DNA of 64,000 nucleotides from Suillus spraguei (GCA_016800925.1 JABCPU010000039.1:124001-188000); one strand, 5' to 3'; counted from the first letter of the stretch, positions 10,194-21,096 are shown. The notes: generated from the sequence alone by a model not told the origin. Translations and numbers: made by a program.

Positions 10194-11813
10194 TCATCTG
10201 CCATGCTTCTGGGATTCGGGATTGACCTCCCAATGGGATTCGGTTGGCGTTCCTGTTGTTGAGGTTCCATTCCTCGCGTTTTGGTTGTTGTTGTTGGTGG
10301 GCCGTCCATGTTCCGCTCTGTTTCTTGGTGGTGGGTATCGTTGTGGTTGATGATCCTCCGTCGCTTGCTGCCATATTGGGGCTGTCTCGTTGTTCTCTTC
10401 AAAATTTTGACTTGTTAGTGGTTCCCAGGTAAGAGGGTCTTCTGTGAGGAAAAATCGGTACTTAGCGTCTTCATTGCGGTTCTTGTGTCCATCCCACTTC
10501 TTCGTGAACGTCGGGCATTGTCGACTCCAGGCCGCGTGGCCCTTCACTTTGCAGTTCCTGCAGAAGAACTCGTTTTGATCTGTGACTTGGCACGCGGCTG
10601 TTCGGTGGTGTTCCCCGCATGTACCGCACGTCTCCTGTTCCTGTGGGCATTCTGCGGCCATGTGAGTGTTTTCGAACGAGTGGCATTTGAGGCATCTGGT
10701 CGGTTCTGGTATTAGCTTTCTTCCATATACTTTCTTACCTTCGATTGTCAGGCCGAACTTGATGGCTTGATTTGCTCCCTCCTTGGAGTTAAAGGTCACT
10801 ATTATGTGGGCTGTTCGTTGTCCTGGTTTGCGCCTTGCTTCCGGTTTGATGTATCGCGCCTTGCTAATCGTTTTTGGTTTCAAGCCCGCCTTCTTCTCGA
10901 CGTCCGCTAGTGCTGCTGGGTTGTTGGGTACAAAGGTTACTGGTACATTTTCCACTATAACGTTGTGCGTTCGCTCCTTGATCACTATTTCCGCTCCGAA
11001 GTGTTCCAGGAAGTATCCTCGGTTTGCTGCCACGTTGAACCACTCTGCTGCCTCGGGTGAGTTGAGCTCGTAAAGGACTCCTCCATGAGGGAGACGGCGT
11101 GCTGAGATGAAGTTGATTGATGTTGGAAGTATGACTTTCTCCTTTGACATTTGCTCCACTGCTAAGGTGGCCTTTGCTACTAGTTGCGCCTCCGTTAGGT
11201 CTTTCAGAGAGTTGGCGAAGAGCTGTGATCGTCTGTCGACTAGGATCTGCCTTGCCTGTGTCTCGCTTCTCGCTAGTACCTTCGTTAGTGGGGCAGGGAT
11301 GTTAGTTTTGGCTGCGTCTGCAAACGTTCGTGGTCTGTCAGACCGTTCATCACTCGTTCTTTGTGGCGTTGTGCTCTTCATGTTTCCAGCTATCTTTCCC
11401 AAATCTTCCGCTGATGATTTCAAGTTGGTGCGTACCTCCGTCATCGACTCTATTGTTTTCTTTTGCGCGTCTATTGTTTCTGTTAATGTCTCGACTTTCT
11501 CGTCTAGGGTCGCAATCGGTCCGCCTATTAGGGCTTTGACTTTTTCTATGATGTTTTCCGTGTTTATTTCCATATCGACTTCCTGTATTATTAGTGCAAT
11601 TGCTCGTAGTATGTCAGTATGTGTGGCGCCTAGATTTGCTGTGATACTAAATTCGAATAAAGCTACCGAGATTGATTGCAACATGCTACCGGCTGTTGGC
11701 ATTATGAGACCGTGCATGGACAAGATTTTTCGTGCTGTGTTCAGGTTGACAACATCTGTCTTCGTTCCTGTGCCCGATATGTGGTCTTGTATGGGTCTAC
11801 TGGTTGAAAGCAA
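10194..11813 (-). CDS. LINE ORF1: nucleic-acid-binding protein with three zinc knuckles
   Basis: 539 residues. The N-terminal half is helical with a coiled-coil-like stretch around residues 95-150 (repeated KVETLTETIDAQKK-type heptads). Residues ~230-370 form a conserved block typical of fungal LINE ORF1. Three CCHC-like knuckles follow at about residues 380-440 (CLKCHS...HMAAEC, CGTCGE..H...C, CRNCKVKGHAAWSRQC). The C-terminus is Asn/Gln/Pro-rich. It would bind the element RNA. A second open frame at 10033-10374 reads a similar low-complexity tail, so a frameshift near the C-terminus is possible. The 5' UTR upstream is about 530 bp, half of it a MITE-like insert. Confidence 0.8.
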   Translation of the reverse strand: MLSTSRPIQDHISGTGTKTDVVNLNTARKILSMHGLIMPTAGSMLQSISVALFEFSITANLGATHTDILRAIALIIQEVDMEINTENIIEKVKALIGGPIATLDEKVETLTETIDAQKKTIESMTEVRTNLKSSAEDLGKIAGNMKSTTPQRTSDERSDRPRTFADAAKTNIPAPLTKVLARSETQARQILVDRRSQLFANSLKDLTEAQLVAKATLAVEQMSKEKVILPTSINFISARRLPHGGVLYELNSPEAAEWFNVAANRGYFLEHFGAEIVIKERTHNVIVENVPVTFVPNNPAALADVEKKAGLKPKTISKARYIKPEARRKPGQRTAHIIVTFNSKEGANQAIKFGLTIEGKKVYGRKLIPEPTRCLKCHSFENTHMAAECPQEQETCGTCGEHHRTAACQVTDQNEFFCRNCKVKGHAAWSRQCPTFTKKWDGHKNRNEDAKYRFFLTEDPLTWEPLTSQNFEENNETAPIWQQATEDHQPQRYPPPRNRAEHGRPTNNNNQNARNGTSTTGTPTESHWEVNPESQKHGR

Positions 11814-12055
11814 AGGTTTTATCAGCTGCTGTCCGTCGGTTGGCCCTACCTGTGGTTGTCGTGGTGACCGGGCTCGTTGAGTTGATTGTTGGCATTTTGT
11901 TTGCTTTGTTGCTTTGTTCTTGGTTCTTGGTCTAGGGTTTTGGCGGTTTGTCTGGTGTCCTGGTGACCGCTGGGGCGCCTCTGGGCGTCCTTAGCGCTGT
12001 TGAGTGCGTTGTTGGCGGTTGGTTTCCGGGGTCCTAGTCGGGGTGCCACCTGCAT

Positions 12056-12322
12056 CAGGAAATTCACACATTCCTTGACGTGCTTAATCAGCTTAACTCA
12101 CTTATCTCAAAACTTGTTTGCTCTCTCTCACATCATTCACCTGGCATATCTTATATTTTTTGAGTGCGAAATACAATAAAACATGTATATTAATATATCT
12201 CAACTTTTTTTTTCTGAATTCATTCACGTTGAAATTTTGGACAAGTAGATTCAATTTCACCAAGGCAGTTAAGTGTAAATAAGTCCGCATAAGGGCACGT
12301 TAAGGAATGTGCGAATTTCCTG
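12056..12322. mobile_element. MITE-like element nested in the LINE 5' region
   Basis: A 267-bp AT-rich block with inverted ends: 12056 onwards reads CAGGAAATTCACACATTCCT and the reverse complement of the right end, at 12322, reads CAGGAAATTCGCACATTCCT. The inverted similarity runs about 27 bp. It contains no coding potential. It lies between the LINE 5' end (12348) and ORF1. No clear target duplication was found, so the superfamily is unknown. Confidence 0.6.
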
Positions 12323-12348
12323 ATGTGGTTCAGGTCCAAGAAGCGATT

Positions 12349-12363
12349 TCCCTGAACACCATT
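12349..12363. repeat. Target-site duplication of the LINE, 5' side
   Basis: Fifteen bases identical to 5736-5750. It marks the true 5' end of the LINE and the last SDR codons before the break. Confidence 0.92.
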
Positions 12364-12748
12364 GTGCAGTTGTTCATCATCCATCCGCGTCACCGACCAA
12401 ATGCGTTTTGTCACAACCTTAACGTCAGCCAGCGCATCGCTTCCGACAAACGCATCGAACCCAGCACGCATCTTCGTCGTTACGGCTGCCGATTCTGACG
12501 CGTATACTGCTGGAGGCTCAAGCATATCGCTTGACGAAATGGGCGTGCGTGTCCAACCTGGGTGGACATTCACGAACTGTATGGCCTCTCAGTGGTCAGC
12601 GAAATGGCGACCGCCATCTCTTCAATTACTCACACGAATGTTCCAGGAAGGAAGCACTTCCTGTGCCAGGACCTCGGTGAACGAATCCAAGGCTAATGGT
12701 GGTGAGTCATAGTCACATAATATGCTATAAGCAACATAATTGATTTAC

Positions 12749-12756
12749 CTGCTTTC
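12749..12756 (-). other. 8-nt microexon of the SDR gene
   Basis: The exon reads GAAAGCAG between two 56-nt introns (12757-12812 with donor GTGAGT and acceptor CATAG; 12693-12748 with donor GTAAAT and acceptor ATTAG). Including it restores the frame and supplies the catalytic lysine of YxxxK. Skipping it breaks the frame. Confidence 0.75.
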
Positions 12757-13340
12757 CTATGAACACCGAATGCCTTAGCAACGCTTAACCAGACAGCAGT
12801 AGCCCCACTCACGTGGTGTTATAGAATCCGAGCAGAGGGACTCCTGTAATCGCTGCTGCGCTCGATACTTGAATGAGCATCCCCCCATTACCCTTCGGAT
12901 TCTCCTCTCTAAAGAATCTAACTGCCTCAAAGCTTACTGTCACTGCCCCCCAGAAATTAACATCCATTAGTGCCCTTGCACGGTCCAATGGCATCCCCTC
13001 CAACTCCTGATAAAATACCTGCCCTGCGTTGTTATACACGACATCGATGTGTCCAAAGGCATTCTTGGCCTGTACAAAGACAGATTTTACCTGCGCCTCA
13101 TTTGTCACATCCAGGGGGAGTACCAGGAGTTGAGTGGGCGGATATTTGGAAACGAGATCATCAAGGACGGAAGGCTTGCGCAGAGTTGCAACGGCAATCT
13201 CGCCGTTACGCAGGACCTCTTCCGTCATTGCCCTGCCCAACCCAGAGGAGGAACCGGTAACTATAGAGCGGTCAGTAACTCGTACACTGGGTTACATGCA
13301 CCAACTTACTCAACCAAACTCGAGGGGTGGGTTGCGCCAT

Positions 13341-14965
13341 GACAAGTATATCTGAAATCAAGTGAGGGACGAGTCTAGGCCGGGTTATAGTAAGAAAAAG
13401 CCAGCAATAAAGGACGTACCACAGTGTCTTGAAAGAAAGAACCGCTGAGGTATGAACGACCACAGAAAGCGAGATTATAAAGCACGGAGAGTCCGAGATG
13501 AGTGACAAAGAAGAAATGATATCATAGGTGACGATACTTGGCACGCCCCTTTAACAAATCAGTGGAGCGTTGCTCGAGCACGCCACCATAGGCTAGACTG
13601 GTGACCAGCCCCTCTATGAGGCAAATCCTCGATAGAGTGGATTCTCAGAGTAACGTGACGTCTGGCCAATGAGAAAACGACAAACGATATATATTGACGC
13701 AACGCCAACTATACCTGCAAATTCAATGGGCCAATCTTCCATTATCCAAGCCATTCACAATGCTTCTCTTGATGCACTGAATCGATTTGTGCGTGATTTA
13801 TGTAATCAAAGAACGACTCCCTATCAATTACATTCAGTCACTCAATAATAACGACAAAACGGTCTACAAGCCTGAGCATGCTTGATTTGTCAACGGCGAA
13901 GGATATGGTGTAGGACAGGTGCTTTTGGTACAACAACATTTTGCATGGTTGAATTGAGGTCGCATGTCGACAGAAACCTGGGGTTACAGAGTCAGAGAGA
14001 TGGAGAGCCTCCTTCACCTGACAGTATGGGATACATACAGGGGAATCAGTCCAGTATCTGAGCTCGACCCCACGAGTCTGCAAATAGGCGATCGAACATC
14101 TTCTACATCTTTCAAGTCATTGTTTTCAAGTATTACAATTTGAAAGATGTGCTCAACCCCGAGAATCGCATTGAAAATCCGTTCTCGCAGCTGCAGCACT
14201 GCAGCGATTTTCACACGATTATCGAGTTCTGAATCGTCTCATAATCACACACAGAATCGCTCCATAATCGTTTACTCTGAGTACCACAGTATATAGAACG
14301 TGGGTCACTGTCGGACAAAAGACCTTGCGGAACCTGTTTTTTTTTTGGCAAAATATTATCTTGTTCATCCATTCCTGCTACCGTAAGGGATGTAGGTTAC
14401 TATTTTCACATTTTTGCGGTAGATCTGCTCGATTTTGGCGAGTCTAGCGAGGGTCCGAGTAGTCTTCCTGGACAAGGAACTTCGGCTGTGGATCATCCAC
14501 ACCGCGAGTCGAAACAAACAGGCAATAAACGGTTAGGATAGTGCCCGGCTGAGGAGGCGGAATATCCAATTATGGATATATCTAAGTACTTATGGCTGTA
14601 GCCTACAGCCATAAGTGTAGGAAGAAGGCCCATCAGGCCCAGTGAAAATCAGTTGGATGCCCTCGAACGGAAATTGATGGATTTGTAAGTCTGGAGTAAT
14701 CGGTATTGAACTATTACAACCCTGTTGTTATGACCGCCGACGCATGTCCAAATTGTTTCTGGGATTCTCATCCGCCCCAAGATATTCCAAGAGAGTCTAA
14801 GGCACGTATCCCGTCCAATCCTCCTCCTCATGTTGCTCCACTGGTAGACGTGCCAACTGCAAGATGTCTTTCAAGCCTTCATCTTGGTACGAATTCTCGT
14901 ACTCGTGGTGGTCGTGCTACAAGTATCCAGTTGATTAACTGCCAGGGATCAGATAAAGTTGCATG
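13341..14965. other. Intergenic region, no gene recognised
   Basis: Upstream of the SDR start (13340) and downstream of the NLR. The first 200-400 bp presumably hold the SDR promoter. Short open frames show no recognisable domain. It contains the small palindrome at 14588-14616. Confidence 0.5.
14588..14616. repeat. Perfect 14-bp inverted repeat with 1-nt spacer
   Basis: ACTTATGGCTGTAG, one C, then its exact reverse complement. Could be a terminator-like hairpin or a fragment of a MITE; nothing nearby decides between these. Confidence 0.6.
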
Positions 14966-15369
14966 GTACTCACTGATCTTGGCAATGTTGCCAGCGCGTC
15001 CCGTGTTCCATGTGGCTCAAATCAAGCTCGACACATCCATCAGATATCACCAGTGCAGTACGAGGATTATAGAAAAATGTATCTCGTGAAGCTGGGGGTA
15101 CCCAGAATAGGAGCCGACGATTAGGTCCCAACATCCATCCATCAGATCCCAGTGAAAAGGAGGTTAATCTTCGGTCATCATGGGAGGTGCCCTCAACGAG
15201 CTCTGCAGCATTGTGCAGACTGTGTGTTGAGTTTGATGAGAAGGAAATGAAGTCGTTATTCACGGTATTGGGTGTTATGATAGGGGTGGCTTTCGTTGGA
15301 TGTTGGATGTGACTAGACTGCGAGGAGAATGTTGGATGATCTTTTGTGGCGCGATTCTGCAGTGACTGT

Positions 15370-17170
15370 TCAACTCTTGCATACCAGACCCGAACAGTTT
15401 GATCCATCGAAGAAGACACTATGCGAGTCCCATCTGGCGAGAACGAAACCGAGTGAACTGGAGCAGCATGTCCTAGCAAGGGCTCGCCCAATGGCTGTCC
15501 CGTCACTGCATCCCACAGACGCACAGTGTTATCCGCCGAACCAGACGCGATGCGAGTCCCATCATGCGAGAATGAGGCTGAGTAAACCGGAGCAGTGTGC
15601 CCTCGCAACGGCTCACCAACTGGCTGCCCCGTCACTATATCCCACAACCGCACAGTCTCATCGTATGAACCGGTCACGATGCGAGTCCCGTCCGGCGAGA
15701 ATGATACTGACCTGACCCAGTCACTATGTCCCTCCAAGGGCTCACCAACTGGCTGTCCTGTTGCTGCATCCCATATCCGAATGGTATGGTCGTTTGAACC
15801 AGTCGCAATGTGAGTTCCATCTGGCGAGAACGAGACTGAGTAAATTGGAGCAGTGTGACCCGACAAGGGCTTGCAGACTGGCTGCCCAGTCACTGCATTC
15901 CACACCCGCACAGACTTATCGTCTGCACCAGTCACGATGCGAGTGCCGTCCGGCGAGAAAGAGACTGACCTGATCCAATCAGTGTGCCCCTTCAAGGGCT
16001 CACCAACAGGTTGGCCCGTCGCCACATTCCACAGCCGGATACAGTTATCCACAAAACGAGTTGCGATGCGGGTTCCATGTGATGAAGATGAGATTGAGCA
16101 AACCCAACCAGTGTGCCCGCAGAAGGGATTACCAACAGCTTGCCCCGTTGTTGCGTCCAACAACCGGACAGTGCCATCTACGGAACCAGTTGCAATGTAG
16201 GTCCCATCCAATGATAACGAGACTGAGCGAACTGAATCTGTACGCCCCCGTAAGGGCTCACCGACTAGCTGGCCTGTTGCTACATCCCACAGCCGGACAG
16301 TATTGTCATTTGAACCGGTTGCGATGCGAGATCCATCTGGCGAGAACGAGATTGAAGAAACAGGACCAGTATGTCCCCGCAAGGGCTCCCCCAATGGCTG
16401 CCCCGTCACTGCATCCCACAGACGCACAGTGTCATCCGCCGAACCAGACGCGATGCGAGTCCCATCATGCGAGAATGAAACGGAGTAGACCGGAGCAGTG
16501 TGCCCCAGCAAAGGCCCACCAACGGACTGCCCTGTCATTGCATCCCATAACCGCACAGTCTTATCGTGCGAACCAGTCACAATGCAGGTTCCGTCCGGCG
16601 AGAACGAGACCGACCTGACACAGTCACTGTGTCCCTCCAAGGGCTCACCGACCGGCTGCCCAGTTGCTGCATCCCACACCCGAATAGTGTGGTCGTTTGA
16701 ACCAGTCACTATGCGAGTTCCATTTGGCGAGAATGATACTGAGTAAACCGAACTAGTGTGTCCCTCCAACGGCTCACCGACCGGCTGGCCTGTTGCTGCA
16801 TCCCACAACTGAATACTGTGGTCTTTTGAAGTAGTCACGATGCGAGTTCCGTTCGGAGAAAATGAGACGGAATAGACAGAATCAGTGTGTTTTAATATCT
16901 GGCCAACTGGTTGACCTGTTGTTGCATCCCACAGCCGGGCAGTTGTATCTTCCGAACCAGACACGATACGAGTTCCGTCAGGCGAGAATGAGACTGACCT
17001 AACCCAGTCAGTGTGCCCGCGGAATGGCTCACCAACGGGTTGCCCCGTCGCTGCATCCCACAACCGGACAGTCATATCATCCGAGCAAGTCACAATGCGA
17101 GTACCATCCGGCGAGAACGAGACCGAGTTTATCGAATCGGTGTGCCCACAGAGCACATTCTGAACAACTG
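15370..17170 (-). repeat. Array of 14 coding WD40 repeats, 129 bp each
   Basis: Each unit reads roughly GHTD-x-V-x-SVSFSPDGTRI-x-TGS-x-D-x-TVRLWDA-x-TGQP, 43 residues, with DNA similarity high enough to see by eye. Units 4, 5 and 6 resemble units 11, 12 and 13 most closely; only units 5 and 12 begin GHSD. This points to two seven-bladed propellers made by duplication of a seven-repeat block. Confidence 0.85.
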
Positions 17171-18750
17171 ACCACTTTACATTACGTCCAGACGCCACAC
17201 GAAGAGTATTCGGAAATTTTGAAGCGAATTTTGATATAGCGGAGTCGGCGGGTGAGAATGGCAGGGCTGATACATATAGGTGAGGTGTGCTGTGTAGGAT
17301 GATGCCTCCAAAGACTTGAATAAATCTCTGCACGTCTATAGCGGTGGATGAAACATGTTTGTACTCATCATGCTTCTGCCGGTCATGTGAGCACACATAT
17401 AACATCGCTTGGTAATCATGTACTCACCTCCAGCCACTGAACGATGAGCGGAAGGGCAGCAACTGCACCACTCAGCGCATCGATGAGAGCGAGTGCCTCA
17501 AGCCAGAAGAGTAGTCGCTCATGGTCGAAGAATAATTTGACTTCCTGTGCAAGCTCCAAGTCAAAGTCTGTTCTTCGTACGTGCGCAAGCCAGAATCGAC
17601 AGGAATATGACAAATGTGGGGGGATGTATCTTTGAATTCGTTCTGACAACTCGAGGTCTTCTCGATTAGGATAATACGAGGACTTGAAATCACAGATATT
17701 AAAGGAAAGGTCATGTTGCATCACTCGAACTGATGCAAAAGCGATGTCACGTTGCACCTTCGACACGTCGATGAAAAAATCCCGGCTGTATGATTGGTCT
17801 GTTAGAAAGTCACAAAAGGATGCGTGAAGAGGTCGGATGGGTATGGATGAGTTCGTGGTACCGCTGAGGAGGGATCCCATATGTTCGACCACGACCTCCA
17901 CCTTGTAATGCTCGTTTTGGTCTGGAAAATAGCTTCGCATGGCATTCAGGGACTCTAAATGGAGAGGTTCAGCTGCGCCAAGGACTTGTCCCATCACAGA
18001 ACGAAATCTCGCTAGCCGTGTTTTCTGAAACTCGGCATTTGCATATTTGTCCTGCTGGATGATTTCTGTCAATATGAAGTCATACATATCATACAACAAG
18101 TGTTCCCGTTTGGCCGGATCGCGGGACACCACATTTCTGAAGGAATCCATTGGAGAGAAGCCAGCGGGGGGTGCTTCGATAGATTCGCAAGCAAGACGTG
18201 CCCACTCGAAAAGGCCATCTGCTTTCCTGGCGAGAACTTCAAACTCTCTGCTCCCAAAATCCGATAGCCCTTCCAGTTTCTTCGACACATACGCATGGAT
18301 GTCGCTCTCCGTGGTGGTTGGTGGAATGTCGTCCATGGATATCCGTTCAATATGCCGAGCACCTGCAAATGCAGCTACTATGTCACGAAGCGGGCGAGAA
18401 GTGACAATGATTCGAAAATTTCTTGGAAGCTCTGTGATTTGGGGAACACTTGCATCCTGAAGTTTACCAGCAAGAATACGGAGAAGGTCGCTTCGTGTCT
18501 TTACTGCTTTACCACTTTCGTCCAGTGCGTCGATCACGATCACGAAAGGTCCCATGGTCGACTCAGGGAGCTTCCCTAGCGGCTCAATTAGAAGCTTTTG
18601 CCATTGCTGGACAATATCCACTGTAGTCTTGAGCGCATTGGCATTCTGGACTGCATCTGCCAATGCTCGTCTCATCTCCGGATTACGGTCAGCGAGGTCG
18701 CGCGCGATGGTGGAGAAAACCTTGTCATGGCGATGGTCGGCATTTCGATC

Positions 18751-18753
18751 TCA
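18751..18753 (-). other. Premature TGA in the NACHT domain
   Basis: The codon sits between the P-loop segment ending GLGSCYC and the segment starting DRNADHRHDK. Both sides are in one frame with no splice signals between them. The family normally has an aromatic residue here. Confidence 0.8.
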
Positions 18754-20454
18754 GCAGTAACAAGAACCAAGTCCCCCCACATCGATGAACGAGCTAGCGA
18801 TTGTGTGAGCAATGGCTGATTTACCTGTCCCGGCAGGGCCAGATATCCATAATACGCGGGGAACATCATCTCCACTGTCATTGATCCATCCCATGATCTT
18901 CGAAAGAATATCTGTGCGTGTTCCTGGTAGGCACCGCTTCCTGGTATCGAGTCCTGCGCCCGCTGCATAAGCCATACCACTGAGGTTCAGTTCGTCATCT
19001 GGAGAGATATGAATACATATTGAAGCAGAAGTGCATTCAAATCCTTACCCGTACGGTGAACGACGATGGCTACATCCCGAATGGTCCGGTCCCGAGCATT
19101 TTGCATGAGCGCATCTAACGCATCACTGTACCGTTGAATGATGTCATTTGTTTCAGAAATGATATTCTTTTTGAGTCTCTCCCCTATGATAATGGTACAA
19201 ACTCAACAAATTGCGCAATGAGTCGGGGGTGACTTACAAAAGCTCTTGGTCTCCGAATAATTCCTTATAAAATGGGCGCATTCAAGGGTTTGCTGAGATA
19301 TTTGTCCAAGGATAGTGTGCATCGACAATATCTGGTGAAACGTCTTGTCTTCGATCACGAAGCCGTAAACTTGACCCAACTTCTGGAGAAGGCCAAGTAC
19401 AGCTTCATCGCGATACACTTGAGTAAGAACAACCTGCGCGGGTAACTACTGAGCTTAGATGGGAATGAGAGTGAAACCAAACATACTTGCGATGCGCAAG
19501 ACAACACGCCAAGTGCCATCTTTGCATATGGATGTACCTATGAAGTGGGGTTGGTGTGATTCCGATTGAGAAGAACGGCTCATACATCTGCGAGTGTTCC
19601 AATAACAGAGTCGAATATTTTGAGGGGTTTGAGATATGTAGCCACGAAATCATCTGCCTTGTTAAGATCCGCTAGTCCATTTTGGCCTACAGATGCAGAT
19701 GCTACAACTCTCGCAGGTCCCAAACACGTTTTCATTTGATCCACAGCATCCCGGGCATTCCAAATTGCCGTGTCCACCGATTGGGGGTCAGTACCTTGTT
19801 CTACGACAGAGGGGATATCCTGAACCTGTACAAGTAACGATAGTTAGAGAAAGCGCAGAAATGAAAAGACGACCTTTCCTTGATATTTGGAATCGATGTA
19901 TCACGTTCAATTTTTGGTAGGAGATGGTCACGACTGCTGGATGACTGAGGGTTCAAGGGTTTGTGTACAATCTCAGCGATACACCAATATAACTTAGCAT
20001 CTTGACATACAATCTTCGTGATTAGACCATTCTTAACCTTCCGCATAAATCGACGAACTCTGTTTTGGGGTCGGACCTGAATAAATCGTGCATCGCAGTT
20101 AGCATTCGGGTGTGGTGAATAGGTGATTCGTCATGAACGACGTACAACACTTTTATCAGCTATTGCTTCGCTGCATGTGTGGATTTCAGGAGGCGGAACT
20201 AGCCTTGAATCCCTTGATTGGTTGGTACGGTCATTGGACATCATGATTACTAGAAGTCGAACTCTGTTGAGGATCACTGAGTGAAACGGTAGGTCATATG
20301 GGGTCTTATATCGTGAGAGGCCTATCGTATGATTTCCCTGCAGAACGTTGTTCTAAATCCGTTTTAAACTTTGACGTCAGTGTTTTGCAAGTCCGCATGT
20401 CAAAAATAGACGGTTCCAAAGTGATAGGTAGAAGGGAACCTACATCATGATGGC

Positions 20455-20536
20455 GAAGGGGATAGTGTGGTGAAGTCTGTGCACTAGAGGCTTGGGCGCG
20501 CCTCTGGTGCACAGACTTCACCACACCATCCCCTTC
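20455..20536. repeat. Long hairpin: 37-bp arms, 8-nt loop
   Basis: Left arm 20455-20491 and right arm 20500-20536 are inverted copies with 35 of 37 positions matching. The size suits a small foldback MITE or a strong RNA hairpin. No flanking target duplication was identified. Confidence 0.8.
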
Positions 20537-20863
20537 TCAACTCTTTGTTTGTACCATTATTTTCGGTTCCCAGAAAGGGTTAGAACCCGATGGTATAGCT
20601 AGCAACGTACTGTCCGAGGAGAGATGTCCTCGGATTCCGAATATATGCTGACCACTCTATTCGAGCTGGCTGGTGAAGTCAATACTAATAATAGCACTAC
20701 TCTAACAATATGTACTCACTCACCTAACGGCTCTACCAATCGAGAACGCCTCTCCGGAGATGTACCTCATACATATGTGTATCGCACCTCGCGTCGCAAT
20801 TCCCCAATACCTCTTCCTCCCCTCCATCATGATGCCTCCCACTCGTGTGCAAGGACCGACCAT

Positions 20864-20963
20864 TGACCTCAGCCGCGTCTTTTCATAACAGATGAGGCTA
20901 CCCTCCGGAAGACACTTTCCATAGGGTAGCTCCATCTGTATTGGAAGGATGCGGCTGAGGTCA
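20864..20963. repeat. Palindromic MITE-like element, 41-bp arms
   Basis: The outer 13 bp of each end (TGACCTCAGCCGC) match perfectly in inverted orientation; 34 of 41 arm positions match overall, with a loop of about 18 nt. Confidence 0.75.
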
Positions 20964-21032
20964 GATTACCATAGAGCCACTTCAATATTTAGAAAGTTTT
21001 GCGCCATCCTGTAAACAATATTTTTCTTGTCA

Positions 21033-21096
21033 TCAATTTGAAAGTGCGGCGATTCGAAGGATGTCACATCCTTCGAATTGCCACACTTTGATCTGC
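21033..21096. repeat. Palindrome around GGATGTCACATCC
   Basis: About 30-bp arms with a nearly perfect inner 14 bp (GATTCGAAGGATGT and its inverse). Flanking AATATT-containing sequence is also inverted, so the element may extend to about 20985-21105. Confidence 0.65.

Larger units (their letters stand above)
5751..12348 (-). mobile_element. Tad1-like LINE, full length but decayed, inserted in the SDR gene
   Basis: A non-LTR retrotransposon on the minus strand. A run of T at 5751-5772 is its poly(A) tail. ORF1 encodes three zinc knuckles; ORF2 encodes an apurinic-type endonuclease, reverse transcriptase and RNase H. The element is bounded by a perfect 15-bp target duplication (TCCCTGAACACCATT at 5736-5750 and 12349-12363), which fixes both ends. 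The domain set suits the Tad1 clade, common in fungi. ORF2 has three in-frame TGA codons and one frameshift, so it is inactive. Confidence 0.9.
5616..13340 (-). pseudogene. Short-chain dehydrogenase/reductase gene split by a LINE
   Basis: Exons on the minus strand are 13310-13340, 12813-13260, 12749-12756 (8 nt), 12634-12692 and 12349-12576, then after the LINE the frame resumes at 5735 and reads to either a donor at 5656 or a stop at 5616-5618. Introns are 49-57 nt. The protein has the Rossmann motif TGSSSGLG at residues 12-19, NNAG in the middle, and a catalytic YNTTK (YxxxK) whose Tyr and Lys lie on different exons. It is a classical SDR, an NAD(P)-dependent oxidoreductase of unknown substrate. 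The LINE removes about the last 30 codons from the transcript. Removing it and one TSD copy restores an uninterrupted reading frame. The exact 3' end is unresolved. Confidence 0.8.
14968..20046 (-). pseudogene. NLR: helical N-terminus, NACHT NTPase, 14 WD40 repeats, one in-frame stop
   Basis: Resolved exons on the minus strand are 19586-19825, 19487-19537, 19238-19433, 19049-19183, 17428-18998 and 14968/14970-17375, with introns of 48-54 nt; the first exon(s), about 19876-20046, are unresolved. The N-terminal ~180 residues are helical and lack a HET domain. NACHT has Walker A GPAGTGKSA and Walker B FVIVIDALDES. Fourteen 43-residue WD40 repeats follow, then a tail with GWMLGP and LLFWVP. Fungal NLRs of this type sense non-self or control heteroketone-like incompatibility responses; that role is inferred. 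An in-frame TGA at 18751-18753 lies just after Walker A, within continuous homology, so this copy would give only a truncated protein unless it is a sequence error. Confidence 0.8.

Noticed and set aside
11107..11880. Plus-strand open frame of 257 codons opposite LINE ORF1
   Set aside because: ORF1 with three zinc knuckles is on the other strand; this is its shadow.
13551..13630. Possible tRNA-like sequence around GCGTTGCTCGAGCACGCC
   Set aside because: It forms a short hairpin only; no cloverleaf could be drawn.
15329..16746. Several plus-strand open frames opposite the WD40 array
   Set aside because: They repeat with the 129-bp WD40 period and are mirror images of the repeat units, not genes.
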